From Streptomyces sp. NBC_01264 (lineage in GTDB: Bacteria > Actinomycetota > Actinomycetes > Streptomycetales > Streptomycetaceae), in assembly GCF_026340675.1 (NCBI RefSeq), contig NZ_JAPEOX010000001.1, forward strand, positions 3,348,001-3,412,000: 64,000 nucleotides of DNA. Direction: 5' to 3'. A model generated the notes under the pieces. It worked only from the letters and a program-made list of their open reading frames with translations. It had not been told where the DNA came from and searched no databases. Position 1 is the first letter of the stretch, and each line of letters opens with the position of its first letter. A program made the translations under genes and the position numbers. Positions 1-9,012 of the stretch are shown piece after piece.

Positions 1-56
1 CCAACGCGGACAGCGAGGCCAAGTGGGCCGACGAGTCGCAGCTCACGGACGCGTAA
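1..56 (+). CDS. C-terminal fragment of a phage structural protein
   Basis: An open frame enters from the left edge and stops at TAA 54-56, followed at once by a second stop in frame. Only 17 residues, ending in a Ser-Gln-Leu-Thr-Asp-Ala tail, are visible, so the product cannot be identified. It lies 28 bp before the tail tube gene and in the same direction. In siphovirus genomes this position usually holds a head-tail connector, tail terminator or tail-completion gene; that assignment is from order alone. Confidence 0.5.
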   Translation, partial: NADSEAKWADESQLTDA

Positions 57-84
57 TAGAAATTCGGACAGAAAGGCGTAAATC

Positions 85-492
85 ATGGCGAAAGAGTCAG
101 GCATCGGGTGGTCGACTTGCTCGGTAGACGATGCATCGGGCACCCCGCAGGCGATCAAGAACGACATCACCAACCTGCAGTTCGCGACCCCGCGAGCTGT
201 TCAGGACATCACGGGCATCGACAAGAGCGCGATGGAGCGGCTGCTCCTCCTCGCCGACTTCTCAATCACCCTCAACGGCGTCTTCAACGACGCCGCGAAC
301 ATGAGCCACGCCGTCTTCAAGACGGTGCCGTCCACCAGCGTCGCCCGCACCGTGAGCCTCGCCGTGTCCGGTCAGACGCTCGCTAACGAGTGCCTTTTCA
401 CGGACTACCCGCTGTCCCGCTCGGACTCCGGCGAGTTGACCTTTGCCGTGCCTGGCGTGCTCTCAGACGGCGCCGTCCCGACCTGGAGCTAA
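85..492 (+). CDS. phage tail tube (major tail) protein
   Basis: This 135-residue protein is likely the subunit of the non-contractile tail tube. It starts at ATG 85, preceded by an AGAAAGG ribosome-binding site. The length and composition (Ser/Thr-rich, a central ITLNGVFNDAANMSH segment, a C-terminal TFAVPGVLSDGAVPTW stretch) resemble the short tail tube proteins of actinobacterial siphophages. Its position immediately before the tail chaperone and tape measure genes is the conserved order for major tail proteins. There are no membrane or signal segments. The family call rests on resemblance plus synteny; I see no catalytic motif. Confidence 0.75.
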   Translation: MAKESGIGWSTCSVDDASGTPQAIKNDITNLQFATPRAVQDITGIDKSAMERLLLLADFSITLNGVFNDAANMSHAVFKTVPSTSVARTVSLAVSGQTLANECLFTDYPLSRSDSGELTFAVPGVLSDGAVPTWS

Positions 493-523
493 GGCCGCTT
501 CCACTACTGCAAGGGGGCTCACC

Positions 524-925
524 ATGGGCTACAAGCCGAAGCGCAAGATCTACAACCTCGACTTCGCAGGGACCGACCACGAGGGCCTGCAGGTGTCTAT
601 CCGAGGGCTCAACACGGGCCAGTACATGGACCTGTTCGAAGCGAAGGCCGAGGCGGAGGCCGGAGGCGAGACCAACAACCTGCTCACCATCATGGCAAGC
701 CGACTGGTGTCCTGGAACGTTGAGGATGACGACGACCAGCTCGTTCCGCCCACCCTCGACGGCATCAAGACGCAGGATTTGGATCTCAACCTGGCGATCG
801 TCAACGCCTGGACGACTGCGATGGCTGGGGTTCCGGCCCCTTTGGAGCAGCCCTCGACCTCTGGCGGGTCATCCCTGGAGGCGTCGATTCCGATGGAAGT
901 CCTGTCGCAGAGCCTGGCCAGCTGA
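524..925 (+). CDS. tail assembly chaperone, short form (lambda gpG-like)
   Basis: A 133-residue acidic protein starting at ATG 524 behind an AAGGGGG site, ending at TGA 923-925. It sits between the tail tube and tape measure genes, the invariant position of gpG-type chaperones that coat the tape measure protein during tail assembly. It begins MGYKPKRKIYNLDF and has an acidic middle region around residues 65-75 (WNVEDDDDQ). The slippery heptamer at 838-844 lies near its 3' end and allows a longer frameshift product, listed separately. An in-frame upstream start would overlap the tail tube gene; ATG 524 has the ribosome-binding site. Confidence 0.82.
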   Translation: MGYKPKRKIYNLDFAGTDHEGLQVSIRGLNTGQYMDLFEAKAEAEAGGETNNLLTIMASRLVSWNVEDDDDQLVPPTLDGIKTQDLDLNLAIVNAWTTAMAGVPAPLEQPSTSGGSSLEASIPMEVLSQSLAS

Positions 926-1065
926 CTCGGGCCCGTCTGGTCCTGAGCCTGTGTTCGCGCTTCGGCTGCCTGCCGAGCGTGCTGTACGAGGAGCCTGTCG
1001 AGCTCCTCCAACTCCTGATGATCGAAAAGCGTGGGACGCCGGAAGGAGGCGACGATGGGCAATGA
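524..1065 (+). CDS. tail assembly chaperone, -1 frameshift fusion form (gpGT-like)
   Basis: Ribosomes that slip back one base at C-CCT-TTG (838-844) leave the first frame after the TTG codon and continue at GGA 844-846. They read an otherwise unassigned open frame to TGA 1063-1065. The fused protein would be about 180 residues. The T-part continues GAALDLWRVIPGG and later reads LCSRFGCLPSVLYEEPVEL and LLQLLMIEKRG, the Leu-rich helical pattern usual for the T half of actinophage tail chaperones. It ends 11 bases inside the tape measure gene. The T-part has no start codon or ribosome-binding site of its own that would explain its conservation otherwise. Confidence 0.8.
838..844 (+). promoter_or_regulatory. 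programmed -1 ribosomal frameshift site CCCTTTG
   Basis: In the zero frame the heptamer reads C CCT TTG, a textbook X XXY YYZ slippery sequence. After a -1 slip the P- and A-site tRNAs re-pair on CCC and TTT. The new frame is open upstream back beyond 781 and downstream to 1065. Position (about 80 nt before the short-form stop), direction and neighbours all match the conserved frameshift of siphovirus tail chaperone genes. A downstream stimulatory hairpin was not verified. Confidence 0.8.
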
Positions 1066-4000
1066 CATCGAGATCAATGTCCGTGTCTCCAACCAGACGG
1101 CCGGCGGCCTCGCAGGTGTCAACGCTTCCATGGCACAGTTGAAGTCTCGGGCTCGCGAGGCGAGTACGGCTGTCACTGCGTTGAGAGCATCCCTGGCCGG
1201 GGTTGCCAGTCTGGATGTGGATCTCCACGACAACACGGCTTCTGGTGTGGCTGCGATCGAGAGCGCGATTTCGGCGCTTCGGGCTGAGAGCCCAGTCCGT
1301 ATTGAGGCCGAGTTCACGGGCGACGCGGCGGAGATCGCCTCGACTGCTCAGGCTGTCCGGAACCTGCGAACCAACGCGGGCAGCGCGAGCACGGCGTTGA
1401 CGAACTTGTCGGCGAGAGCGTCGGCAGCCGCTGCCGCCCTAACCGTCCTCAAGTCGGCAGCGCAGGAAGCGTCGAACGCACTGCGAACCCTCCGCGGCCG
1501 GGCGGCGGCCACCGCGACCGCCATGCAAGACCTCCGGAACCATTCGTTCGCCGCCGGCAACTCACTCCGGACGATGTCGACCCGGGCGAACAGCGCTAAC
1601 GGACGTATGGAGACGCTTGGGACCCGCACTGTCGCGCTGGCCACCAGCATGGACGGCTTGAACGGGAGCCTGCGCCGCGTAGGCGGCAGCATGACAGGCC
1701 TCCGCGGCGGGATGGGTTCGTTGAGCTCGGCGTCTGGTAGCGCCGCCGACGGGTCGAGGAACCTGATGATGGCGGCAATCGCTCTCGCTCCCGCCCTGGT
1801 CCCCGTTGCTGCGGCTGTGGCCCCTCTGGTGCCGGCCTTTGCCGCAGTTGGTGTTGCCGCTGCAGCCTTTGGTGCCGTGCTGATTCCACAAATCATGTCT
1901 CTCGGCGATCTGAGCAAGGCGCATGAGAAGTACAAGGAGGCGGTGGAGGACAGCGGGCGCGCGTCAGTTCAGGCCGGTGAGGCGGAGAAGGCGTGGCTGA
2001 AGGAGGTCTCCAAGGCATCGCCCGAGGTCCGGAAGGCTTCTGCAGCTCTGGATCTGATGAAGGACGCGTACAAGGACTGGACGAAGAGCCTCGCCGGCGA
2101 CACGCTCCCTGTTGCCACGAAGGGTTTCGGGATCCTGAGTGCCCTCTTCCCGAAGCTGACGCCGCTGGTGAAGGCGGCGGCGTCTGAGTTTGACCGGCTG
2201 ATGAACCTGCTGGCCGTAGGGGTGCAGTCGAAGGGCTTCGACGAGCTGATAGCGAAGACGGCAGACTTCAGTCAGCGGAGCCTGCGGGCAGCCATCGACG
2301 GCATGGTTGCCTTTGGGCAGGCAGTCAGCCGTGGCATTCAGAGCGATGGCTTCCGGCAGTTCCTGGCCTATGCCCGCGAGAGCGGACCTGCCGTGGTTGA
2401 GACGCTCGGCAACTTGGTTCGGGCGCTCGGGAAGGTAGTGGTTGCGGCAGCTGACACGGGCGTCGGTGTCCTGACCATCGTCAATGCCCTGGCAAAGCTC
2501 GTGAATGCTGTACCGACCGAGCTGCTGAGCGTGCTCTTGCAGATGGCTTTCGCGATGAAGGCGCTGCAACTGGTGTCGACGGGGCTGGGCCCTGCGCTGG
2601 CCGCGGCGGCGACGGGCGCATCGGGCTTCATCCGGGCTGCTCGGTTCGGCGGCGTGTCCGCAGCGATCGCTGGCGTGACGGCAAGCCTGACCGCACTACA
2701 GCGCGCGTCCATTGTTCTTGCCGTCCTCACTGCCGTCGTGATCGGGATCAACGAACTTGCCGAGAAGGCCAAGGGTGCGCCGCCGGATGTGGACCGGCTC
2801 ACTACGTCGCTGAAGAGCCTTGGTGCTGCGGGGAATTTCACCGGAGAGCTCAAGAAGACTTTCGGTGACATGGACGGATTCGTGGCAAAAGTCCAGGAGA
2901 TGCACGCGAAAACCTCCGCCTTTGACGAGTTGAAGAAGTTCACCAGCCTCGTGCCTATGGGGCCTCTGATCGATAAAGCGACGGAGAAGATCAGCGAGCT
3001 CGCATACGGCGCCAAGAGCCTCGGTGCGCTGAAGGACGACTTCAAGGCCTTCGATGATGCCTTCGCCTCCCTGGCTAAGGGTGGACACGCGGACGAGGCG
3101 GCGGCCCAGTTCAGCCGATTCGAGGAAGCCCTCAGGGCAACGGGCATGACGACCGAGCAGATCACCGAGATGTTCTCGCAGTACCAGGCGGCCGTAGCGG
3201 CTCTCGCCGCCGATCAAGAGATTGCGGCCCGGTCCATGGGCCTCTTCGGAGAGCAGGCCGTTGCCGTGCAGTCAAAGCTCGATCTGCAGAAGCAGTCCGC
3301 CGACGGCTTGCGTCAGTCCATTCAGGCTCTGAACGACGTCAACCGGTCCGCGCTCGACGGCATGATCGGCTTCGAGGCTGCGATCGATGCCGCAGCGAAG
3401 GCCGCAGCCGACAACAAGGGCCAGCTCCACATGGTCAACGGGGTCCTGGACCTCAATAGCGAGAAGGCCCGCGCAGCCGCAAGTTCCCTCAGCGCTCTCG
3501 CGGACAAGACGGACGAGGCCGCCGGGGCGGCCCGGGAGAACGGCGAATCGTGGGCAGCTGTCAGCGGGATCTACGAGCGAGGCCGCCAGCAGCTGATTGC
3601 GAACGCTGAGCAGATGGGGCTGAACAAGGACCAGGCGGCGGCGTTGGCGGCCCAGATCCTTGCTACGCCGGACAAGACGGCATACCTGACCGGAGACATC
3701 AGCGATTTGCAGGCGAAACTTAAGGATGCGCGGGCGCGGCTGGCGGCAGCGCCGTCGGCGAAGCAGGTGGCTATCCGTGCGGAGATCGCCGATCTCCTCG
3801 AGAAGATGCGGCGGGCCAACGCCGCAGTGAACGCGGTACACGACAAGACCGTCTATATCCGCACCATCTATCAAAACTTCACGTCTAACCACCCGGGCGG
3901 TCAGGCGCAGGCCCACGGCGGGATCATCGGCGCTGCGGGTGGTGGGCCACGATCACGGATGACGCTCGTCGGCGAGCAGGGACCTGAGCTGGTGGACCTG

Positions 4001-4207
4001 GCTCCCGGGTCCCGGGTCCGGTCGAACCCTGACTCGAAGCGGATCGCCGCCGGCATGGCCGGCGGTGGCGGAGGAGGCGGCCCGATCGTCGTGCAGGTCA
4101 TGCTCGACGGCCGCCAGGTCGCCGAGGCATTGATCGACCCGCTGCAGTACGAGATCGGCCTGCGCGGAGGCAACGTTCAGTCAGTGATCGGAAGGGGGAC
4201 GGCGTAA
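1055..4207 (+). CDS. phage tape measure protein
   Basis: This 1050-residue protein sets tail length and spans the tail lumen. ATG 1055 is chosen over the in-frame GTG at 1031 because GGAAGGAGG at 1041-1049 sits 5 nt upstream of it. The N-terminal 230 residues are Ala/Ser/Thr/Arg-rich helical repeats. Residues about 240-285 form a long hydrophobic stretch, and another lies near 490-570, as is usual for tape measures. The middle is coiled-coil rich. The C-terminal 100 residues contain AHGGIIGAAGGGPRS, LVGEQGPELVDLAPGS and a Gly-rich segment, a signature tail of actinophage and lactic-phage tape measures. It overlaps the frameshifted chaperone by 11 bp and the next gene by 1 bp. Confidence 0.93.
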   Translation: MGNDIEINVRVSNQTAGGLAGVNASMAQLKSRAREASTAVTALRASLAGVASLDVDLHDNTASGVAAIESAISALRAESPVRIEAEFTGDAAEIASTAQAVRNLRTNAGSASTALTNLSARASAAAAALTVLKSAAQEASNALRTLRGRAAATATAMQDLRNHSFAAGNSLRTMSTRANSANGRMETLGTRTVALATSMDGLNGSLRRVGGSMTGLRGGMGSLSSASGSAADGSRNLMMAAIALAPALVPVAAAVAPLVPAFAAVGVAAAAFGAVLIPQIMSLGDLSKAHEKYKEAVEDSGRASVQAGEAEKAWLKEVSKASPEVRKASAALDLMKDAYKDWTKSLAGDTLPVATKGFGILSALFPKLTPLVKAAASEFDRLMNLLAVGVQSKGFDELIAKTADFSQRSLRAAIDGMVAFGQAVSRGIQSDGFRQFLAYARESGPAVVETLGNLVRALGKVVVAAADTGVGVLTIVNALAKLVNAVPTELLSVLLQMAFAMKALQLVSTGLGPALAAAATGASGFIRAARFGGVSAAIAGVTASLTALQRASIVLAVLTAVVIGINELAEKAKGAPPDVDRLTTSLKSLGAAGNFTGELKKTFGDMDGFVAKVQEMHAKTSAFDELKKFTSLVPMGPLIDKATEKISELAYGAKSLGALKDDFKAFDDAFASLAKGGHADEAAAQFSRFEEALRATGMTTEQITEMFSQYQAAVAALAADQEIAARSMGLFGEQAVAVQSKLDLQKQSADGLRQSIQALNDVNRSALDGMIGFEAAIDAAAKAAADNKGQLHMVNGVLDLNSEKARAAASSLSALADKTDEAAGAARENGESWAAVSGIYERGRQQLIANAEQMGLNKDQAAALAAQILATPDKTAYLTGDISDLQAKLKDARARLAAAPSAKQVAIRAEIADLLEKMRRANAAVNAVHDKTVYIRTIYQNFTSNHPGGQAQAHGGIIGAAGGGPRSRMTLVGEQGPELVDLAPGSRVRSNPDSKRIAAGMAGGGGGGGPIVVQVMLDGRQVAEALIDPLQYEIGLRGGNVQSVIGRGTA

Positions 4208-6936
4208 TGGTCTTTCCGGATCCGGGTGTGGAGCTCCAGATAGGTGGGGTGTGGACCACCGTCACGAATGACGCCCTTCGCGCGGGCGGCGGCATCCGCT
4301 ACCGGTGGGGCCGGCGGTCCGAGGGGACTCGCACAGACCCTGCTACGGCGGGGCTGAGCCTGTTCAACCCCGATGGCAAGTACTCGAGCCGCAACCCCAC
4401 CAGCCCCTATTTCGGGCAGCTCGGCCGCAACACCCCCGTTCGGATCAGTCACGGGGGTGCGAACGTGGCGCTCGTCATCCCCAGCGGTGTGCGTGGGCGC
4501 GCTACCACCCCCGACACTGCCGCCCTAGATATCACTGGTGATCTCGATGTCCGTGCTGATCTGACCCCCAGCGTGTGGGCGTGCCGCACAGGGGTGTTCG
4601 GATGGTCCGTGTTCGGAAAGTACAACAGCACAACGAATCAGCGGTCGTGGCTGATGGCGATACGCGACGACGGGGTGATCGAGTTCCGTTGGTCCGCGGA
4701 CGGCACCGCCTTCAGCTTTGCACTGTCCACGCTGCCGCTGCCGTTCGGCCCCGGAGAGCGCGGGGCTGTCCGGGCAACACTGGATGTCAACAACGGCATC
4801 GGTGGCTACACGGTCGCGTTCTATACCGCGCCAACCTTGGCCGGCTCGTGGACACAGCTCGGCACGTCGACTGTCACCACAGGGGGTACGACATCGATCT
4901 TCAACTCGACGTCGGGTGTCGAGGTGGGGGACATTGCCAGTAACACGTATGCACCGGTCTCCCGTCAGTACCACGGGGTCGAGATCCGAAGCGGCATCGG
5001 CGGCTCGGTTGTGGCGGACCCTGACTTCAGTGCGCAGGCGAGCGGCACTACGAGCTTTGCTGACGGGGCAGGTCGTACCTGGTCGACCGCGAATGGTGGC
5101 GAGGTCACCTCTCGTCGGATCCGTGCCGTCCTTGAGGCGTCGGCTTGGTCACCTCGCTGGAGTTCCGGGGGGCTTGACGTCACCACCCCGGTGGAGGCGT
5201 CCGGGATCCTGCGGCGCCTTGGACAGGGCGACAAGGCTCTGGCGTCCACGCTACGTCGCCGGCTTCCGACCCAGGGCCCGGTAGCGTATTGGCCGATGGA
5301 GGACGGCCGGGACTCTATCCAGGCGTCCTCGCCGATCTCCGGCTGCCCGCCGCTCACGGTCGGCGATTTGGCGTTCGGTCAGGACGACACCTGTCCGGGA
5401 TCATCGGCGTTGCCTGTAGTCGGAGACGCGGCCTTCATGTACGGCCTTGTGCCCGCCTACACCAGCAGCACCAACGGGTACATGGTGTCGCTGCTGTACA
5501 ACCTCGACGCCATGCCAGCCTCATCGTCCTCTTGGCTCGCGTTCTCCACGACCGGCACCGCCCGCGGCTTGGTCATGCGGTTCACGAGCACGACGGTGGT
5601 CGCGGACCTTTACGCCCTCGGTGGCTCGGTCATCACCACCGAAGTGTTCTCCAACGCGGGCGTCTACGCACCCGGCACGTGGTTCCGATTTGACTGCACT
5701 GCGCAGCTCAATGGGTCAAACACCGACTTCCATTTTGGCTTCGTGGACGTCGATGCCGGGGGTGTCCAATACAACTTCTCCATCGCCGGAACACCCGGCC
5801 GAGTGACAGACATCCAGACAGGATTCGGCACCCTCTTGGCCGGCATGAAGATCGGCCACGTCGGGATCTTTCCCTCATCCGATACGAGCATCTGGGGGAC
5901 CGCTGACAACGGCTACCGGGGTGAGACGGCCGCTGATCGGATGCTCCGCCTTGGAACAGAGGAGGGGCTGTCCATCGTCATCGCCCCCTCCAGCGCTGGC
6001 TCGTCTTCAGAGATGGGCCCGCAGCGGCCGAGCGCGCTTCAGGCCCTCTTGTACGAGTGCGAGGACGCTGACGGAGGGATCCTCTACGAAGACCGGGAAC
6101 GGGCTGGTCTCTGCTATCGCAGCCGGTCGACTCTCTACAACCAGGCCCCGAAGGCCACCCTCGCCTACTCGCAACTGGTGACGCCTCTGGAGCCCGTCGA
6201 CGATGACACAACGGTCCGCAACGACATCACGGTGGCGCGTACCGGTGGCTCCTCTGCACGCGCCATCCTGACGAGCGGTCCAATGTCGGTCGCAGCCCCA
6301 CCGGATGGTGTCGGGACCTACGACGACTCCCGGACCCTGAGCCTCGCCACGGACGGCCAGTGCGATGACGTCGCCTACTGGCTCCTGCACCGGGGCACGT
6401 GGGATGAGGCCCGATATCCACGGGTGCGGATCCTGCTGCACAAGTACCCGGCCCTCATACCTACGGTGGCCGCTCTGTGCCCCGGGGACATCATCCGGAT
6501 CACTGACCTGCCCGCCTTCCTGCCGCCTGGACCACTGGACTTGATGGTCGAGGGTGCCGAGGAGGAGATCCGCAGTCTGGAGTGGACGATCACGCTGACA
6601 TGCTCTCCGGCTGGCCCGTGGACCGTGGGCGTGATGGATGATCCGGTCCGGGGGCGCGCGGATACCTCAGGCACAGTCCTGTCGGCCGGTGTCGACACCA
6701 ACGACACGATCTTGTCGCTCACGACGGCCACGGGCCCACTGTGGACCACTGACCTGGGCGACACGCCCTTCGACGTCCAAGTTGGCGGCGAGGTCATGAC
6801 CGTGACAGAGATCAACGGCAGCCGGCAGGACCGCTTCCAGCGAACTGTCTCATCCGGCTGGGGCACCTCCGATGCCGGGCAGGCCTGGACGACGACTGGC
6901 GGATCCGCCGCCGACTACAGCGTGGCGGTGGTGTGA
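4207..6936 (+). CDS. large tail-tip protein with LamG-like domain
   Basis: A 909-residue protein directly after the tape measure; its ATG at 4207 overlaps the preceding TAA by one base. In siphoviruses this position holds distal tail or baseplate proteins. Residues about 360-600 look like a concanavalin/LamG jelly-roll, introduced by PVAYWPMEDGRDS, the marker found in many actinophage tail proteins. Several beta-rich segments precede it (residues 20-330). The C-terminal 300 residues include WDEARYPRVRILLHKYPAL and PGDIIRITDLPAF, resembling the tail-associated half of distal tail proteins. It probably binds the host surface or carries the receptor-binding parts. The exact subunit role is inferred. 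Confidence 0.75.
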   Translation: MVFPDPGVELQIGGVWTTVTNDALRAGGGIRYRWGRRSEGTRTDPATAGLSLFNPDGKYSSRNPTSPYFGQLGRNTPVRISHGGANVALVIPSGVRGRATTPDTAALDITGDLDVRADLTPSVWACRTGVFGWSVFGKYNSTTNQRSWLMAIRDDGVIEFRWSADGTAFSFALSTLPLPFGPGERGAVRATLDVNNGIGGYTVAFYTAPTLAGSWTQLGTSTVTTGGTTSIFNSTSGVEVGDIASNTYAPVSRQYHGVEIRSGIGGSVVADPDFSAQASGTTSFADGAGRTWSTANGGEVTSRRIRAVLEASAWSPRWSSGGLDVTTPVEASGILRRLGQGDKALASTLRRRLPTQGPVAYWPMEDGRDSIQASSPISGCPPLTVGDLAFGQDDTCPGSSALPVVGDAAFMYGLVPAYTSSTNGYMVSLLYNLDAMPASSSSWLAFSTTGTARGLVMRFTSTTVVADLYALGGSVITTEVFSNAGVYAPGTWFRFDCTAQLNGSNTDFHFGFVDVDAGGVQYNFSIAGTPGRVTDIQTGFGTLLAGMKIGHVGIFPSSDTSIWGTADNGYRGETAADRMLRLGTEEGLSIVIAPSSAGSSSEMGPQRPSALQALLYECEDADGGILYEDRERAGLCYRSRSTLYNQAPKATLAYSQLVTPLEPVDDDTTVRNDITVARTGGSSARAILTSGPMSVAAPPDGVGTYDDSRTLSLATDGQCDDVAYWLLHRGTWDEARYPRVRILLHKYPALIPTVAALCPGDIIRITDLPAFLPPGPLDLMVEGAEEEIRSLEWTITLTCSPAGPWTVGVMDDPVRGRADTSGTVLSAGVDTNDTILSLTTATGPLWTTDLGDTPFDVQVGGEVMTVTEINGSRQDRFQRTVSSGWGTSDAGQAWTTTGGSAADYSVAVV

Positions 6937-7547
6937 TGGCCGGCTATGGGCTGGTGTCTCTCACCAGCGTCAACGTCGCCCGGGGTACGACGCTCGACTC
7001 ACCCGGCGCCAATGCGGACCTCATGGCGACTGTCGCGACCGACAAACTCGCCGTCGGGGGGAGCCATTTCTGCTCCCTCGTGGCCCGGTGGACAGACGCC
7101 AACAACATGTACCTGGCAAGGGTCGAATTCACCACCACCCAAACCGTACTGCTGACGCTCCGAAAGCGCGTCGCAGGTACAGATACCTCCCTCACATCGA
7201 CGTACACCACCCCCTATACCCATGCGGCCGGCCGCCGCTTCTGGATTCGCTTCGAGGTCTCCGGCACCACCCTGCGGGCCCGGGTGTGGCCGGACACCCA
7301 TCCGGATCCCGGAGCGTGGCAACTGACGGTCACGGACACGGACCTGAGCGCTGACGCGGAAATCGGCACCCGCACCAGCCTGTCCAGTGCGAACACGAAC
7401 ACGCTGCCAGTGACGGCATCGTGGAGCGATTTCCAGGTGGTGTCACCGCAGCGGATGACCGTGACCCGCAGCACCAACGGCATCGTCAAATCCCACGCTT
7501 CCGGCGTGAGCGTCAGTCTCGCCCAGCCCGCAATAGCGGCTCTCTAA
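6936..7547 (+). CDS. minor tail protein, jelly-roll type
   Basis: A 203-residue protein whose ATG 6936 overlaps the TGA of the previous gene. An alternative GTG lies one codon upstream at 6933. It is beta-rich, with alternating hydrophobic residues and the segments RFWIRFEVSGTTLRARVW and WSDFQVVSPQRM, which look like the final strands of a concanavalin-like lectin fold. No catalytic residues are recognised. The location between the large tail-tip protein and a C1q-like fibre protein suggests a tail accessory or receptor-binding subunit. Confidence 0.6.
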   Translation: MAGYGLVSLTSVNVARGTTLDSPGANADLMATVATDKLAVGGSHFCSLVARWTDANNMYLARVEFTTTQTVLLTLRKRVAGTDTSLTSTYTTPYTHAAGRRFWIRFEVSGTTLRARVWPDTHPDPGAWQLTVTDTDLSADAEIGTRTSLSSANTNTLPVTASWSDFQVVSPQRMTVTRSTNGIVKSHASGVSVSLAQPAIAAL

Positions 7548-7559
7548 AGGGAGGTGCAC

Positions 7560-8039
7560 ATGGCCATCTACGCCGGCCAAATCATCACGGCGGAGCTCCT
7601 CGATAAAGTCGAGAGTCCGCCGCTCGCGATTCTTCAGCAGACCGTCGTACAGTCCGTCGCGCATGGCGCCTGGGCTGCGATCACGTTCGACACGGAGATC
7701 AAGGACACCTATAGCGGGCACTCCACCACATCCAATACCTCCCGCTACACCTGCCAGCTCGCTGGGACATACCGCATCACCGGCAGAGCAGCCTTTGCCA
7801 CCAACTCGACCGGGTCCCGAGGCGCCCGCATCCACCTGAACGGCACCTACATCCAAGGCGGCGCCAACCTAGGCGCCGCTGGAACTCTGGCTGGAATCTT
7901 CGAGGCTAGCCACATCCTCGACCTGGCCGTCGGCGACTACGTGGAAGTCGCTGGCGGACAGAACAGTGGCGGAGCTCTATCCACCGCCTACGCCGGCGAG
8001 TCCGCATCGATGATGTACGTCGAATGGATCCACGCATGA
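7560..8039 (+). CDS. tail fibre-type protein with C1q/TNF-like domain
   Basis: A 159-residue protein starting at ATG 7560 with AAGGGAGG at 7547-7554 just upstream; the in-frame GTG at 7554 overlaps that site and is less likely. The N-terminal 25 residues (MAIYAGQIITAELLDKV) resemble tail attachment segments of short actinophage fibres. Residues about 35-159 alternate in a trimeric C1q-like jelly-roll pattern: FDTEIKDTYSGHS, AGTYRITGRAAFATN, RGARIHLNG, LDLAVGDYVEV, MMYVEWI. Such domains form knobs on fibres that bind cell-surface sugars. The stop codon overlaps the next gene by 4 bp. Confidence 0.7.
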   Translation: MAIYAGQIITAELLDKVESPPLAILQQTVVQSVAHGAWAAITFDTEIKDTYSGHSTTSNTSRYTCQLAGTYRITGRAAFATNSTGSRGARIHLNGTYIQGGANLGAAGTLAGIFEASHILDLAVGDYVEVAGGQNSGGALSTAYAGESASMMYVEWIHA

Positions 8040-8302
8040 AGGCCTGCCATGAGTGCGGTGAGGACGCGGTGGTGCAGTGGCGCCAACGGGCGTCCGAGAA
8101 GGGCGACACCACGGTGGCCGTGTACGCGTGTGCCGACCACGGTGTCTCGCCTGCGGCTGCAAGCTACGTCCACGAGGCCAAGTGCTCCGGGCCGAGCAAG
8201 GGCGGCGGCTGCTCATGCCCGGCGCCGGCTGAGCCCGAGTTCCCATTCATCGCGCCAGAAGATCCGAAGCGGCCACGGAAACGGCTCCCACCCGGCTGGT
8301 AG
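8036..8302 (+). CDS. small zinc-ribbon-like phage protein
   Basis: An 88-residue protein coupled by an ATGA overlap to the fibre gene. ATG 8036 (MKACHECGED) is preferred; an in-frame ATG at 8024 would extend it four residues into the upstream gene. It has CHEC near the N-terminus, a second Cys-x-x-His pair (ACADHG), and two more cysteines in a Gly-rich stretch (GGGCSC). The C-terminus is Pro/Lys/Arg-rich. This pattern suggests metal binding. Similar Cys-rich proteins occur beside lysis genes of Streptomyces phages, but the function is unknown. Confidence 0.6.
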   Translation: MKACHECGEDAVVQWRQRASEKGDTTVAVYACADHGVSPAAASYVHEAKCSGPSKGGGCSCPAPAEPEFPFIAPEDPKRPRKRLPPGW

Positions 8303-8371
8303 CCACCACTGAACCTCTCGCTGGACAACGGCGAGACCTCAACACCACCCGAACGTGGACCTGGAGGGCCC

Positions 8372-9010
8372 ATGGCCTGGTATCCCGGGGCTCGCAAGAT
8401 GGAGCTCCAGCCCGAGAGTGACAGCCAGCCGTCGATTCGGCCGACGCAGTTCATCATGCACAGCATCGCCGCCCCGTGGACGAAGGAGCGGACGTTCGAG
8501 TACTGGCGCGACAGCACCAACCTCGAGAGCCACTTCGGCCAGTCCTACGACGGCAGCATCGCCCAGTACATCGGCACTCAGACCAGGGCTGACGCCAACT
8601 ACCTGGCAAACCGCCGCTCCGACGGAACGGGCGCTGTCTCCATCGAGACCGCCTCGAACCTGAACCACACGGACCCGTGGACCGACGCCCAGGTCGAAGG
8701 CCTCATCGCCCTCGGCGTGTGGCTCCACAAGCAGCATGGCATCCCGCTGCGGATCTGCCGCACCGCCTCCGATCCCGGCTTCGGCTATCACCGGCTCCAC
8801 GCCGACTGGGCGGTCGGCGGCACCAACTGCCCTGGCGATGCCCGGGTCAAGCAGTTCAAGGAGCGGATCTTCCCCGGCATCGTCGCCCGCGCCAACGGCA
8901 CGCCAGCCCCCAAGCCGCCCGCCCCGCCCACTGTTCCGCCTCCTCCCGTCACCCCTCCTCCCGTGCCGGAGTACGTCCGGCCGGTGGCCTTCCGAATGAT
9001 CGGAGTCTGA
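8372..9010 (+). CDS. endolysin, N-acetylmuramoyl-L-alanine amidase (Amidase_2 type)
   Basis: A 212-residue lysin that should cut the bond between N-acetylmuramic acid and L-Ala in host peptidoglycan. ATG 8372 follows CTGGAGGG. Zinc ligands fit the Amidase_2/T7-lysozyme pattern: H30 in FIMHS, H140 or H143 in GYHRLHADW, and C153 in GTNCPGD. The fold covers residues about 1-170, followed by a Pro-rich linker (residues 178-200) and a short tail that is too small to be a full wall-binding domain. There is no signal peptide, so release would depend on the holin candidates downstream. Confidence 0.88.
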   Translation: MAWYPGARKMELQPESDSQPSIRPTQFIMHSIAAPWTKERTFEYWRDSTNLESHFGQSYDGSIAQYIGTQTRADANYLANRRSDGTGAVSIETASNLNHTDPWTDAQVEGLIALGVWLHKQHGIPLRICRTASDPGFGYHRLHADWAVGGTNCPGDARVKQFKERIFPGIVARANGTPAPKPPAPPTVPPPPVTPPPVPEYVRPVAFRMIGV

Positions 9011-9012
9011 CC

